Of a stretch of 64,000 bases of DNA, positions 45,506-56,393 are shown one piece after another. Source of the stretch: Luzula sylvatica (Eukaryota; Streptophyta; Magnoliopsida; Poales; Juncaceae). Where the stretch lies: NCBI GenBank assembly GCA_946800325.1, contig OX326958.1:2056001-2120000 (forward strand), read 5' to 3'. Position 1 is the first letter of the stretch. Each line of letters opens with the position of its first letter. The notes below the pieces were generated by a model that was given only the letters and a program-made list of their open reading frames with translations, made no database searches and was not told the origin of the DNA. Made by a program: the position numbers and the translations under genes.

Positions 45506-46268
45506 ATGAATCACACTCAAGATGAATGTGTTGCGGTCATCATAACTCTGGTGTGTTGGATTATTCGTCAACGAGAAAAAAGAATTACGAGAGCTTTGTC
45601 GCCGAAAAGGATTTCCGAGCGAGACCGATATTTACAAAGGATTATTTATGAATCCGATATTGCATGTGTAGACATGCTTCGGATGAAAAGGGAATTGTTC
45701 TTCAATTTATGCCAAAAATTTAGAGACAGAAATCTTTTGGAAGATTCTAATTATGTGACCGTGGAAGAACAAGTAGCCATGTTTTTGCATATAGTGGGCC
45801 ATAGCGTGCGGAGTAGGGTTATTGGTGTAAATTTTCTCCGTTCGATTGAAACTGTTAGTCGGCGTTTCAAAAATGTCTTATATGCAATCGGTGAGTTGCG
45901 AGATGAGTATATGAAACCCGCCAGTACCGAGCCATCTGACACGATTGAAACTATTTAATCTCAGACACTCGTCATTGCGCACGACGATTGAGCGAGCTTT
46001 TGGAGCACTAAAAAATCGCTTTAAAATTCTTACGAGTAAACCTTTCTTTCCTAGATCTACACAAGTTGATATTGTGATTGCGTGTTGTATACTTCACAAT
46101 TATATTATTGCTTCCGAACCCGATGAATTTGTGCCGACGGAAGAGGATGTTAATATGATTAGTTCCCGAACATATAGGACAAGAGGAGCGAGAAGAGACG
46201 ATGCGAGAGAGTGGGTACAAATTAGAGAGCAAATCATGAGAGATATGTGGGTAAATCGCGTGGGTTAG
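45506..46268 (+). pseudogene. PIF/Harbinger transposase (HARBI1-like) with catalytic core deleted
   Basis: The first frame (45506-45958) encodes the N-terminal region of plant Harbinger nucleases, including RMKRELFFNLCQKFRDRNLL, TVEEQVAMFLHIVGHS and SIETVSRRFKNVLYAI. At about 45945 the sequence jumps into another frame that encodes the C-terminal part of the same protein (LFNLRHSSLRTTIERAFGAL, KNRFKIL, CCILHNYI), stopping at 46268. The central DDE nuclease region, normally about 150 residues between these parts, is absent and the join is out of frame. It is therefore an internally deleted, inactive transposase. Confidence 0.88.
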
Positions 46269-46619
46269 AAGATCTTTCAAGAATTTGAGTGTTTTATTTC
46301 TTTTTAATATAATATTTTGTATCTTAATGTATGACATTTGAAATGTTTATTATATTTTGTTTGTATTTCTAGTATGTTACATTTTGTTTGTTTGTTCTAA
46401 ACTAAATTTGTTAGACATGTTTTGTAGAATATAAATAATGTATAATTGCATATAACTAATTCAACATAACATATTAATCATACATAACAATATGTTTTTT
46501 TTATTTTAACTACAACATAACATATAATAATTAACATTCATAATTACTTCTAACTATTTTTTATTTTTACTATATGGAAGTTCTAATTTTATTCAACAAC
46601 CAAACAAAGAATTATATTT

Positions 46620-46738
46620 TCCAGCATTTTGTTATTTAGTCATCCAAACAAACTTTGGAATTATAAATTCCAGACAAAAATTTTCCTCCACCTTATAATC
46701 CAACTCCACTCTACTAATTCCACTTGCCAAACAGGCCC
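46620..46738. mobile_element. Right terminal region of the PIF/Harbinger element
   Basis: The sequence ends CTTGCCAAACAGGCCC, which in reverse reads GGGCCTGTTTGGCAAG, the classic Harbinger terminus. It is followed by TAA, fitting the 3-bp target. It lies about 470 bp after the broken transposase. The matching left terminus was not found upstream of 45506, so the element is truncated or its left end has diverged. Confidence 0.6.
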
Positions 46739-47164
46739 TAATTGATTTTGTAGTTTTTGTTTACAGATCTATTTTTTCTAGTTTACAAAAAAATAGCAGT
46801 GATACTAACATGTACAGTTTGGTAGCAAGAAATCAATATTCTTTATTTTACGATTTCCACAAATTTTTACTACATAATTTCATCCGATTTCAAATTTCAA
46901 ACAAAACAGGTTCCAAAAATAATTTGAAGATGGGATCAATTTTACTATTTTGAACTTGAAGAATCTCACCTATAAATTAAATTAATTCATGATACAAAAT
47001 ACCAATTGTAAATATAATGTTTGTCACGTGTCTAATTAATTATCTCTGTACATCTACAAATTATATCTTTTTTAGTATTGGTTACAAATGTAACCATTTT
47101 TAGTATAAATCCGTGCAATTCAACTCCATAATATCAAAGATTTTCAAGGCACAAAATTTTCGGA

Positions 47165-50100
47165 TCAAAGATCATAAAATCCTCCTCGCCTAGGTTGACT
47201 AGAGCCACCACCTAATTTAAAAAATAAAATAAACATTCCGCTTAAATAGATAAATTCAAATTTAGATTTTCTTCTATTAAAAAAAGGATCGGTACCGAAG
47301 TCTTCTTCGTCCTCGTCAGTCTGGCTAGTGAAGAATGGAGTCAGAAAATTCTTATCCAACTCACTAAATGACGTTGCACTGCACCAAATAATAAAAAATA
47401 AAAATAAATAAATAAAACAAAAATAATTACTTAATTATGCCATCTGAGGAGAGAGAAAGAGAGAAACCTTTTATGAAACTCCTTGAGCCTTGTCTTGAAT
47501 CTGCTTTGCGACGAAGTTCCTTCCTCGTCAAATGAGGGTGCTACGTACCCATTATTTTCCTCGTAAATCTGTAAAAAAAAAGTGTAAATAAATACACATA
47601 AGTTTGGGGGTATTTATGTAAACTTACTTCCAATTCATCACCGGGACCCTCACCAATGACCTCCAGTCTTTCGAGCATCGTACCTGTTGAGCCTCCAATC
47701 AATAACACCTAAAATAAATAAATAATTAAAATATACCTAATTAGTTACTTTATATTTCAAAAGTAAAAAGTATATACATACGGTTAAAACAACAATAGCA
47801 GTGGTGGTACTGAAAATGGCCTTTCCGTGCCCTTCCTCCAGTTCATGCACGGACTGGAGAGCAAGCGCAAATGCCATTGCTCCTCTTAATCCTATTTTTC
47901 AAAGAAAAAATATATATGACAGTTAAAAAGAAAAATATATGAAATGAAAAAGGAAAATTTGTACTCACCACTGTACCAAAGAGCCTTTTGATATTTTATA
48001 GGGATTTTACGATTTGCAGGCCGTACCATGTTTACCAGGTACGCACAAGAGAAAACATTTGCAGCTCTGAAACATAAAAATAAATATTACAAAATAAGTT
48101 TCTTTAATAAATTAATTAAAGACTAAGAAATTTAACATACCTTGCAACCACGATGAATATCTATTCGGTAAATAAAGTCAAGAAATAAACAAAATGGTAA
48201 TTTCAAAGAATTTTGAATTTTGAATTTCTACAGAGTATAAATAAAGGATACAATAGAGAAGAAGATAAAGCCGATGTGGGACCAGCTATGCTCTTCCATT
48301 GCGATATCAAAACCCATGTATATAAACCTATTTACCACAATAAGCATGAAAAATAATTAAAAAAGGGTAATTTATAAAGAGAAACTCACACAAATGTTTC
48401 TGCCAGAGACGAAATCAAGTGGAAAAAGCCAGAAGCAAAGCGTTGCGAATTTTCTGATAAATTTGAAAATGTGTAGTGCTTCATGACCTAAAATAATTGT
48501 AAATTCCTCTTTTATTTTCTTGAATATTGCCAATAAGCCCCTCCTTTATTAAATAATTTAATTTTTTTTTGGAGGTACTTACAATTCCCGTGAATAAAAT
48601 GGAGACGATACCAGACAAACCGAGACCTTCCGCTAACATATACCTGTCATGAAAATAATATTTATTTAAAAATAATTTAATTAATTAATTAATTAATTAG
48701 GGATTATAAATTTATAATAACAGGATTAAAATGTACTTACGAGAAATAAGGGAAGAGAACGAAGAGACAGCACTCCAAGTTATGAAGACTTTAAATAAAT
48801 AAAAATTAGCCATAATTGGTAATTAATTATTAAATTATTTAATTATCATGTATGTTTATACTTACTTGTCGATGTTTAATCCAGCATACTTGAAAAGGTA
48901 ATATAAAGTCAAGGCTTCTCAAAATAAATTTATTGGAAATAATGCAAAAATAAAACCTTGATTTCACTAACTTAGTTAGTACGTAACTAATTGGAACTTT
49001 TTTTATTTTGTTTTAATAAATAAAGGATATCAAAGCAGAGATAAATCCAACTCCAACACCTGTATAAATAAAATCACGAATAAGTAATAAGTAAAAAAAT
49101 ATCAAGAAAACAATATTTTTAATATAAATTGAAATAGAATTATAATAATGCTGACCTGCAGATAAAGAGCCCACAAACGTCTCGAGAAATTGCACGATAA
49201 TTAGAAAGAAATTCTGGCCAGAACCAGCATTGCTTCTTACTGACGACATTGTCCTTTTTCACAAAAAGACGAAAAAAAATATCAACAAACTTCAGTACAT
49301 TCTAATTTCGAAAAAAAAAAAAAAAAGTCCAAAAAGTTACCTGTACAAGGAAATCGCCATCTGCATTAAAAATAATGCATTACTAAATATTAAATACAAA
49401 ATTAAATAATTGAAGTATATTTAAATTTTAAACACATACCGCATCGTTCAAAACAGATTCCCCGAAAACGAGAGCATACAAATTCACATCGGTACCGAGT
49501 TCCTGTATTCATAAAATATCACATTATGAGATAAATAAATACTGATACGGTACATAAACACTGGTACACTGGTACGGTTAGTAAATACTGACTTGGAAAA
49601 TGGATAAGACCGTGACAGGATCTGTGGCGGAAATTAGGGCGCCAAACATGAGACATTCTACAAATGGAAGCTTATACATCAAAAATGTTAATCCCCCTAT
49701 ATATCTGCAAATTCAATAAATACAAAGGTTTATTTCGTAATTAAATTAAACGCATTATTTTGAATGTATGAAAATTAAATCAGGCTTACACTAGAACTCC
49801 AGTAACAATAGAAGCAATGAATGTTCCTAGAATGGCAAATGTGACAATAGCGCCAAAATTTGAAAAGAAGGGTTTCTACGCGATAAAATAAGAATGATAA
49901 GTAAAAAGTAAATATTCAATAAATAAAAAAATGTAATACGCTTACAGGAGATAAGCTGAATCCAGATTGGGTAAGTTCTGAGTTAAGGGAAAAAAATGTA
50001 ACTTCGCGAAACATTAAAATATCATATATACCCCTGCAGAGTGAGAAAATTCATGGAAACGTGCAGAAAAATACAGAAAAATAGAAATGATAGAAAAGGA

Positions 50101-50854
50101 TATAATATAATGGGAGGCAATAAGAAGAGAAAGAAAAACTCTTCGTGGAAATTAAACCATGTCCTGACAAATAACGAACAAAATTAAGTTAGAAAAATAT
50201 TAGCTAAAATAGTCGATGCAATTACGGAAAGAGAAATTCAAACCTAATATTTGTTTCAGTGTTTGAAATGTTAGCAAGCCCACCAACAAGAAGTCCTGCG
50301 ACGTTGATTTCATAAATATATATTATGAAATGTACAATTTAATTTTAGAAGAAATGTATATAAACTTAATTGAGTTAACTTTTGTTTCTCAATCACCATT
50401 TTTCTACTTTGGAATGATCAATTTTGATTGTTATTGTAGTTATATAATGCCAGGCCGAATTAATTTGGGTTTAACTTCTGCTTATATAAGTCTCCAATTA
50501 AAATCCATCTAGGAGATTTCCCATTAAGTATACTATCAATCGAGCTAAGCAAACACCAATTCCAATTTAGCCACGAATTAAGGACTGAAAACTAAGCATT
50601 CCGAATTCACAGTATACAAATCATGCAAGTAGCCAAAATCCAGTTAAATCACACACAGAGAGGAAGCGTGGATAGTAAAACTAACCGATGAGGAGAGAAG
50701 CACTAGCTTCAGGCAAGTAGTAAAACCTATGGCGACGCAAGACGTGTCCGAGAACGAACGACAGGACCAGCATAGAAATCTGTAACAGAATGCCAACCCC
50801 TGCCGCCTGCTGCTCCCTCCCCGGCGGCTCGCCGCCCACCGTCGTGACGTTCAT
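47165..50854 (-). CDS. NHX6: Endosomal Na+,K+/H+ antiporter, NHX5/NHX6 type, 22 exons
   Basis: Cation/proton exchanger of Golgi, trans-Golgi and prevacuolar compartments, controlling luminal pH and K+. Exons 5' to 3': 50686-50854, 50244-50295, 50104-50163, 49946-49970, 49790-49875, 49593-49704, 49440-49502, 49341-49360, 49156-49253, 49031-49059, 48866-48897, 48741-48788, 48583-48643, 48390-48487, 48252-48327, 48141-48160, 47969-48066, 47782-47891, 47628-47708, 47468-47568, 47296-47378, 47165-47211. All phases close at 522 residues, the size of AtNHX5/6. Seen: amiloride-type motif [56 protein letters not shown], and a short acidic tail ([10 protein letters not shown]). Introns 3, 10 and 15 look U12-type. 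No damage seen. Confidence 0.95.
48161..48251 (-). other. U12-type GT-AG intron (NHX intron 15)
   Basis: Donor GTATCCTTTA at 48251 matches the minor-spliceosome GTATCCTT consensus. TTCTTGACT near 48176-48184 is a one-mismatch branch motif about 16-18 nt from the terminal AG. The downstream exon is only 20 nt. Confidence 0.78.
48898..49030 (-). other. U12-type AT-AC intron (NHX intron 10)
   Basis: Donor ATATCCTTTA at 49030, branch motif GCCTTGACT (plus-strand 48907-48915) and terminal TTAC. Joining gives [16 protein letters not shown], which matches the family. The intron is 133 bp, the same length as intron 3. Confidence 0.92.
49971..50103 (-). other. U12-type AT-AC intron (NHX intron 3)
   Basis: The donor ATATCCTTTT starts at 50103 and matches the minor-spliceosome 5' consensus ATATCCTT. 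A CCCTTAACT branch motif (plus-strand 49981-49989) lies about 12 nt before the terminal AC. Splicing AT-AC joins CCCATTATATT to CCAATCTGG, giving LLPPIIFQSGFSL, the conserved NHX peptide. No GT-AG choice reproduces it. Confidence 0.92.
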
Positions 50855-51112
50855 CCCCGATGATCTCGATTCGATTTCTCTTCGACAATTGTGTACACTA
50901 CTTTTCTTTCTTTGTTGTGTGATTTCTACGCAGGGTTGGACTTTCGGACTGGAGATGTTCCGTGCTGAGTGGTCCTTTGTTTTACTTCGAGAGAGTTCTT
51001 TAATTTTTCCCGGTCAATAGATTTGGTTGATTTTTTTAATTTTGGGAAAGTCCATTTGGGCGCCCTCATCTATTAATCAATTTTTAATCAGATGTCTGGT
51101 GGTTTAATTTAT

Positions 51113-51832
51113 GGGGGATTTACATATTTACCCTTTCTTAAATTTGAAATTACATATTTACCCTTCTTAAAATTAAAATATCCTATTTACCCTTTCATAA
51201 ATCTAAAATATCTATTTACCCAAAAATTAAAAATCATCCAATTTCTCCGTTAAAATTAACGGTCAACTATTTTATCCCTTACATATTTACCCTTCTAAAA
51301 ATCCAAAATATCATATTTACCTTTTTAAAAATAAAAATATCATATTTACCCAAATAATATAACAATGTAATCTCATAAATAACAATATAAACACAAAAAA
51401 TACATCAATAAAATTTCAAAAGATAATCATTCTACCAATATCAAATGACAAAAACAAAAATGTAAAAAATATAGATTCATTGCAAAAATATAATCATAAT
51501 TAAAAATATTATTAAATTGTAGGATATGATTTCTTCTTGTTGAGTGAGTAAGGGTACATACGTTATTTTTATTGTTGAGAGGATAAATATGATATTTTTA
51601 TTTTTAAAGAGGTAAATACGATATTTTGGATTTTTAGAAGGGTAAATATACAAAGGGTAAAATAGTAATTTTAAATATTGACCGTTAAGTTTGACGGAGA
51701 AATTGGATGGTTTTTAATTTTAGAACAAATGTGATATTTTAGATTTATGAAAGGGTAAATATGATATTTTAATTTTAAGAAGGGTAAATATGTAATTTTA
51801 AGTTTAACAAAGGACAAATATGTAAATCCCCC
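51113..51832. mobile_element. Mutator-type MITE family M1, copy 3 (9-bp TSD)
   Basis: 720 bp, collinear and nearly identical over most of its length with 14364-15089. Starts GGGGGATTTACATATTTACC and ends TATGTAAATCCCCC. The perfect 9-bp duplication TTAATTTAT lies at 51104-51112 and 51833-51841. The interior holds an ATAACAATGTAATCTCATA...TACATCAATAAAAT segment shared with copy 1. It lies about 250 bp upstream of the NHX start codon, so it may overlap that gene's promoter. Confidence 0.93.
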
Positions 51833-51841
51833 TTAATTTAT

Positions 51842-51960
51842 TGGGGTAATATCTGGTATTTCCAATGTCCCTCGTAAAACTCGAAATATCAAATTTAATC
51901 CTTCTAAACTACAATTAACAAATTTATCCTCACAGACTAGTACTTAACAGTTAAATGTGA
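51842..51960. mobile_element. Orphan Mutator-like terminal arm
   Basis: GGGGTAATATCTGGTATTTCC followed by ATATCAAATTTAATCCTTC and ACAAATTTATCCTCACA blocks and an ACAGTTAAAT block resembles one arm of the Pack-MULE at 19464 and the terminus at 61826. No partner arm was found, so this is a fragment. Confidence 0.45.
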
Positions 51961-51981
51961 TGAAAATTACATTGTAAATTG

Positions 51982-52872
51982 TAGGGGTGTACATAAATTT
52001 CTCTAACCCGCCCAACCCGCCCAATCCGACCCGGACCAACCCGTTTTTGCGGGTTTCAAAATTATTTAGTCGGGACCCGGACCGACCCGGACCGACCCGG
52101 TTTTTGTGGGTCGGGTTGTGGATTTGAAATTAAAAACCCGGATTAACCCAACCCGGCCCATAGACTATCAAATTTTCAATTAATTATGAAAAATTTATTT
52201 ATATCTCTAATATTTTAGAAAATTAATTATCATATTTATCCTTTACATTAGTTTAACATAAGCTAGATTTAGTTTTTCTTCACTTCAATTAATAATCCAA
52301 TAACACACAATCACAAGTCCACTAAATTACTAACAACAAGTTCGTAACAAAACTCAATAGTCAATAACATGATGAAATCCTTTCTTTTATTTTCGTCACG
52401 CCGGAAGTATATGAAGTTGAAATAAATAAACTAACAACATAAAACTTCTTCACGGGACATAAATTTAGAGTTCCCATTTACTTAATTAATGTTATATTAT
52501 GTGAATCAAGTACAATTGGTACCATCGAATTGGGTGTTTGTGATATTATATGGTTTAATTAAATTATAAGTTAATTTTCAATTGTGATTCATGTGTTTGT
52601 TAAATAATTTTGATGATTTAATCAAAAAATATAGTTTTTATTCAATATTTTTTTGGTTACATATGAATAATCGAATACATATCTATATATTATATAATCG
52701 GCAAAAAAAACCCGGCTAACCCGCCCAACCCGTCCAACCCGGTTATGTTGGGTTTCGAAATTTTTATAAGTATCATGGGTTGGGTTGGGTTGGAAAAATA
52801 GAAACCCGTTCTAAGTGGGTTGGGTTATAGTTTCGATAAGAACCCGCCCAACCCGGTATACGTACACCCCTA
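51982..52872. mobile_element. hAT-type MITE with CCCGACCCGG-rich arms (8-bp TSD)
   Basis: 891 bp, starts TAGGGGTGTACAT and ends GTACACCCCTA. The perfect 8-bp duplication GTAAATTG lies at 51974-51981 and 52873-52880. Subterminal arms carry repeated AACCCGCCCAACCCG and GACCCGGACC motifs, with their complements at the other end. No transposase is encoded. Confidence 0.9.
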
Positions 52873-52880
52873 GTAAATTG

Positions 52881-53335
52881 TGTGCTGGATTTTAAAAATC
52901 TGTATTTTTTTTTAACGTAAAAATTAATTTAGGGAACCCAATTAACTCCTCGAATTTTAAAAATATCATTTTTTCCTAACCGTACAAATTACCTTAATTA
53001 ACGTAATTGGCCTGTCGTATTTCTATTTTTTACCGTAAAAATTAGTTTAATTAATCCAATTAATTCATCGGATTTTTAAATTCGGTTTAGATTGATTTTG
53101 GAATATTTCTAAAAATGAGTTAGTTTGGAATATTTCACATACATCCCTAATAAATTCACCTAATTAAAAACTAGCTTAATTAACCTACTTTTCGCCTAAA
53201 AAAACTAATTAATCAACATATTCTGCATGCACCCGTACATGTTAATTTAATTAACCTAATTAACCCACATTTTCACATACAACCTTAGAGACTATTAAAC
53301 ATATCCGACAACGATGGTTTGAATTTTGGAGTAAT
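52881..53335. other. Intergenic spacer
   Basis: A/T-rich with short repeated TTAATTAACCTAATTAA motifs. No gene seen. Confidence 0.5.
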
Positions 53336-53339
53336 TACT

Positions 53340-55040
53340 TTTAGTGGCGTTTCCTTTTTTTCTCTGCCAAAATAAAGCTTTTTAAGCGCTGTTTTTTCTT
53401 TTTCGCTGCCAAAAAATAGTCGTTCCCAATTTTCGTGGCCAAAAAGAACTTTTAGTGCCCTTTTCTTTCTTGGCTGCCCAAATTAAGTATTAGCGCCTTT
53501 TCTCTTTTTTGCTGCCAAAACAATTTTTAGTGTCATTTTATCGTACTCGCTGCCAAAAATAAATTTAGTGCCGTTTAATATTTCACTGCCAAAATAATGT
53601 TTTTGCGACATTTCTCTTTTTCTATGCCAAAAAACAACTTTGTGTACTTTGCAAATTTTGGCTGCCAAAGATAACTTTTAGTGTCCTTTCATCTTTTTAG
53701 CTGCCAAAATAACTTATAGTTTCGTTTTATCTCTTTTTGCCGTTCTCTTTTTTCGCGGCCAAAATAAAGTTTTAGCGCCCTTTTCTCTTTTCGCTGCCAA
53801 AAACAACTTCTAGTGTCCTTCTCTATTTTTCGCTGCCAATAATGACTATTAGCGCTTCTTCATGCTTTTCGCTGCCAAAAACAACTCCTAGTGTCGTTTT
53901 CTTTTTTCGGTGCCAAAAATGTCTTTTAGTGTCTTTTCATATATTTGGCTGCCAATAACAGATTTTAGTGCCGTTTCCTTTTTTGGCTGCCAATATTAAG
54001 TACTAGCGCCGTTTCGGTTTTCATTGCCAAAATTAACTTTTAGTGTCGTTTCCGATTTTCGATGCCAAAAATAACTTTTAGTACCTTTTCTATATTTAGC
54101 TGCCAAAAATAACTTCTAGCGCCGATTTCCTTTTTTAGCGGACAAACAACTTCTTGGTCCGTTTTCTCTTTTTCGCTGCCAATAATAACTTCTAGGGCTT
54201 TTTTATCTCTTTCGCTGCCAACTATAATTTTTAGGGCCATTTCTTTTTTTACTGCCAACATAAAGGTTTAGGGCCGTTTACTTTTACCCTGCCAATAATG
54301 ACATTAGCGCCGTTTCCTTTTTTCGCTGCCAAAAACAACTTCTAGTGTCCTTTTTTATTTGTAGCTGCTAAAAATAACTTTTATGCATCATTGTTTCGCT
54401 GCCAAAAATAACTTCTAGTGTTGTTTTCTATTTTCTGCCAAAAATGACTTTTAGCGCCGTTTCTTCTTTTCGCTGCCAAAAACAACTTCTAGTGTCTTTT
54501 TCTGATTTTGGCTGCCAATAATTAAGTTTAGTGCCATTTCCTTTTTTCGCTGCCAGAAAGTACTTTTGCTGTCATTGTATCTTTTTAGCTGCCAAAAATA
54601 ACTTCGTCCCGCATCAATTTTTCGCTGCCAAAAACAGCTTCTAGTGCTTTTTTCTATATTCGGCTGCCAAAAACACCTTTTAGCGCCGTTTTTTCTTTTG
54701 GCTGCCAAACCTAAACGGTGCCGTTTTCTATTTTTCGCTGCCAAAAATGTTTTTCAGTGTCGTTTTCTTTATTCGCTGCCAATAAAAATTTGTTCCGTTT
54801 TATTTTTTCGCTGCCAAAATCAACTTTTAGTGTCTTTTTCTCTTTTTGGCTGCGAACATTGACTTTTCCTGTGTTTTCATATTTTGGCTGCCAAAAAGGA
54901 CTTTTACGGTCGTTTTATTTTTATGCTGCCAAAAAAAAAATTAGTTCCTCTTTATTTTTTGGCTGCCAAAAAAGACTTCTAGTGTCGTTTTCTATTTTTC
55001 GTGCCAAACATAACTTTTAGTGTCGTTTTGAATTTTTCGC
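53340..55040. repeat. Decayed minisatellite, about 44 units of about 38 bp
   Basis: A consensus close to TTTTTCGCTGCCAAAAATAAC followed by TTTTAGTGTCGTTTTCT recurs every 33-40 bp across 1.7 kb. The GCTGCCAAAA core is best conserved. Units differ by substitutions and small indels, so the array is old. Several 60-100-codon frames on both strands (for example minus 54451-54744 and plus 54718-55020) simply translate the repeat (minus strand FWQ/GSE-type, plus strand FSLFAAK-type). They have no start or promoter support. Confidence 0.9.
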
Positions 55041-55624
55041 TAAAAGATAAAGAGAAAAAGATTGCAAAATTTTAGTGTCTCTTTCTGTTTTTCGTATTTT
55101 AAAGATGTATTTTTTATATTATCATATTTTACGAGGTTTTTTACGAATTTAATATTTAAAAATTGTAACCCACTATTTATCCTATTTCATTTTTAAAGAT
55201 CACTTTTGAATTTTCTCTCTTTATTTAATTTGGTTGATACACGAAGAATTGGGATCAGGAAACCCTAGAGAAGTCTGTGGAATCGAAGAACAGAGAATAC
55301 AATGAAAGCCAGCCAACCGACATTGTATGTTCCGATGATTTATACTTTTCTGATATTTGCATTTTCATCCTTCAAAAAATCCAAAATATTATTTCTAGAC
55401 AATAAGGCCGTACAAATACATATGAGGGTGGATATATAAAACCCCGTAGAAATACTATGGACTTCCAATTATACTGGGCTTATTCTGCTTTTACGATTAA
55501 AAAAAAATAAGGCCGAAAATCCAATTTGTCCTTCACGAAATCCCTCCTCTCTGAGAGAGGCTCTCTCTATTCTACCTACCCCGTGTCAGAAAGAGGAGGA
55601 GAGAAGAACGAAAAAATTTACAGC
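55041..55624. other. Spacer and leader of the following gene
   Basis: A/T-rich until about 55530. Then a CT-rich leader begins (CTCTGAGAGAGGCTCTCTC, a perfect palindrome), running to the start codon at 55625. Confidence 0.5.
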
Positions 55625-56393
55625 ATGGAGGGAGTGGGAGCGAGGCTGGGTCGCTCATCGACGCGCTACGGTCCGACGGCCACCTTCTCCGGTCCAGTTC
55701 GTAAATGGAAGAAGATCTGGGTTCCTCTCTCAACTCCCTCCTCCACGACCAATGCCTCCGCCGGCGGCACCAGCAACACTCGATCCAGCCTTCTCGTCTA
55801 CAAGTGGGCTCCGCTCAACGGATCCGCCTCTAATGACGACGATCAGGATCAACCCAAACGGAAAAAGTTCCGCTATATCGCCGTACGTTTTAATTCTTGC
55901 TTACTGTCTTAAAACCCTTTCGGTAAATTTCCTTGTTATTCGTAACAGATTGATTTGGAAGATCAAAAGCAAGACAATGATGTGAAATCAGAAGACGAGA
56001 ATACCAAGGACGAAGATGATAAACCAAACCCCGATGATACATCAATGGAGGAAGCTCAGGTACTTACTTTTTCCATTATATCTACCAGTTGATTGTCAAA
56101 CTTCTATGCTATTCTTTTGTACCTGCACAATTGAGGTTCAAATCGGGGCTAAATCGAGGACAAATTAACTCTTAATTGGTTCTAGACGTGCAATTGAGGT
56201 TCATTTGCTCAAAATTAGATAAAATTGAGTCTTAATTTAAGGTCGATTGATTGTAAATTTGATTCAATTTCTAGTTAATTGAACTCAAGACAAGTTATTG
56301 TTTACTCTATTTCAGGCTTCAGACAAGGCTGAAAGTGGTGGAAATGGAACCGATTTAAATTTGAATTTGGGTTTGAATGATGGCGATGAATGA
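55625..56393 (+). CDS. Small conserved plant protein with an EAR-like LNLNLGL motif, 3 exons
   Basis: Exons: 55625-55882, 55949-56059 and 56316-56393, joining to 148 residues. The N-terminus MEGVGARLGRSSTRYGPTAT, followed by FSGPVRKWKKIWVPL, is a conserved-looking basic block. The middle (KWAPLNGS, then KRKKFRYIAIDLED) leads into an acidic stretch rich in Asp/Glu/Lys. The C-terminus DLNLNLGLNDGDE contains DLNxxxG and LxLxL forms of the EAR repression motif. I recall similar uncharacterised plant proteins but cannot name one safely. A nuclear co-repressor role is inference from the motif only. The start is the first ATG after the CT-rich leader. Its exons 2 (part) and 3 are duplicated at 58919-59323. 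Confidence 0.85.

Noticed and set aside
53483..55020. Several repeat-protein-like frames
   Set aside because: All are translations of the 38-bp minisatellite. Frames exist on both strands, shift often, and lack start contexts.
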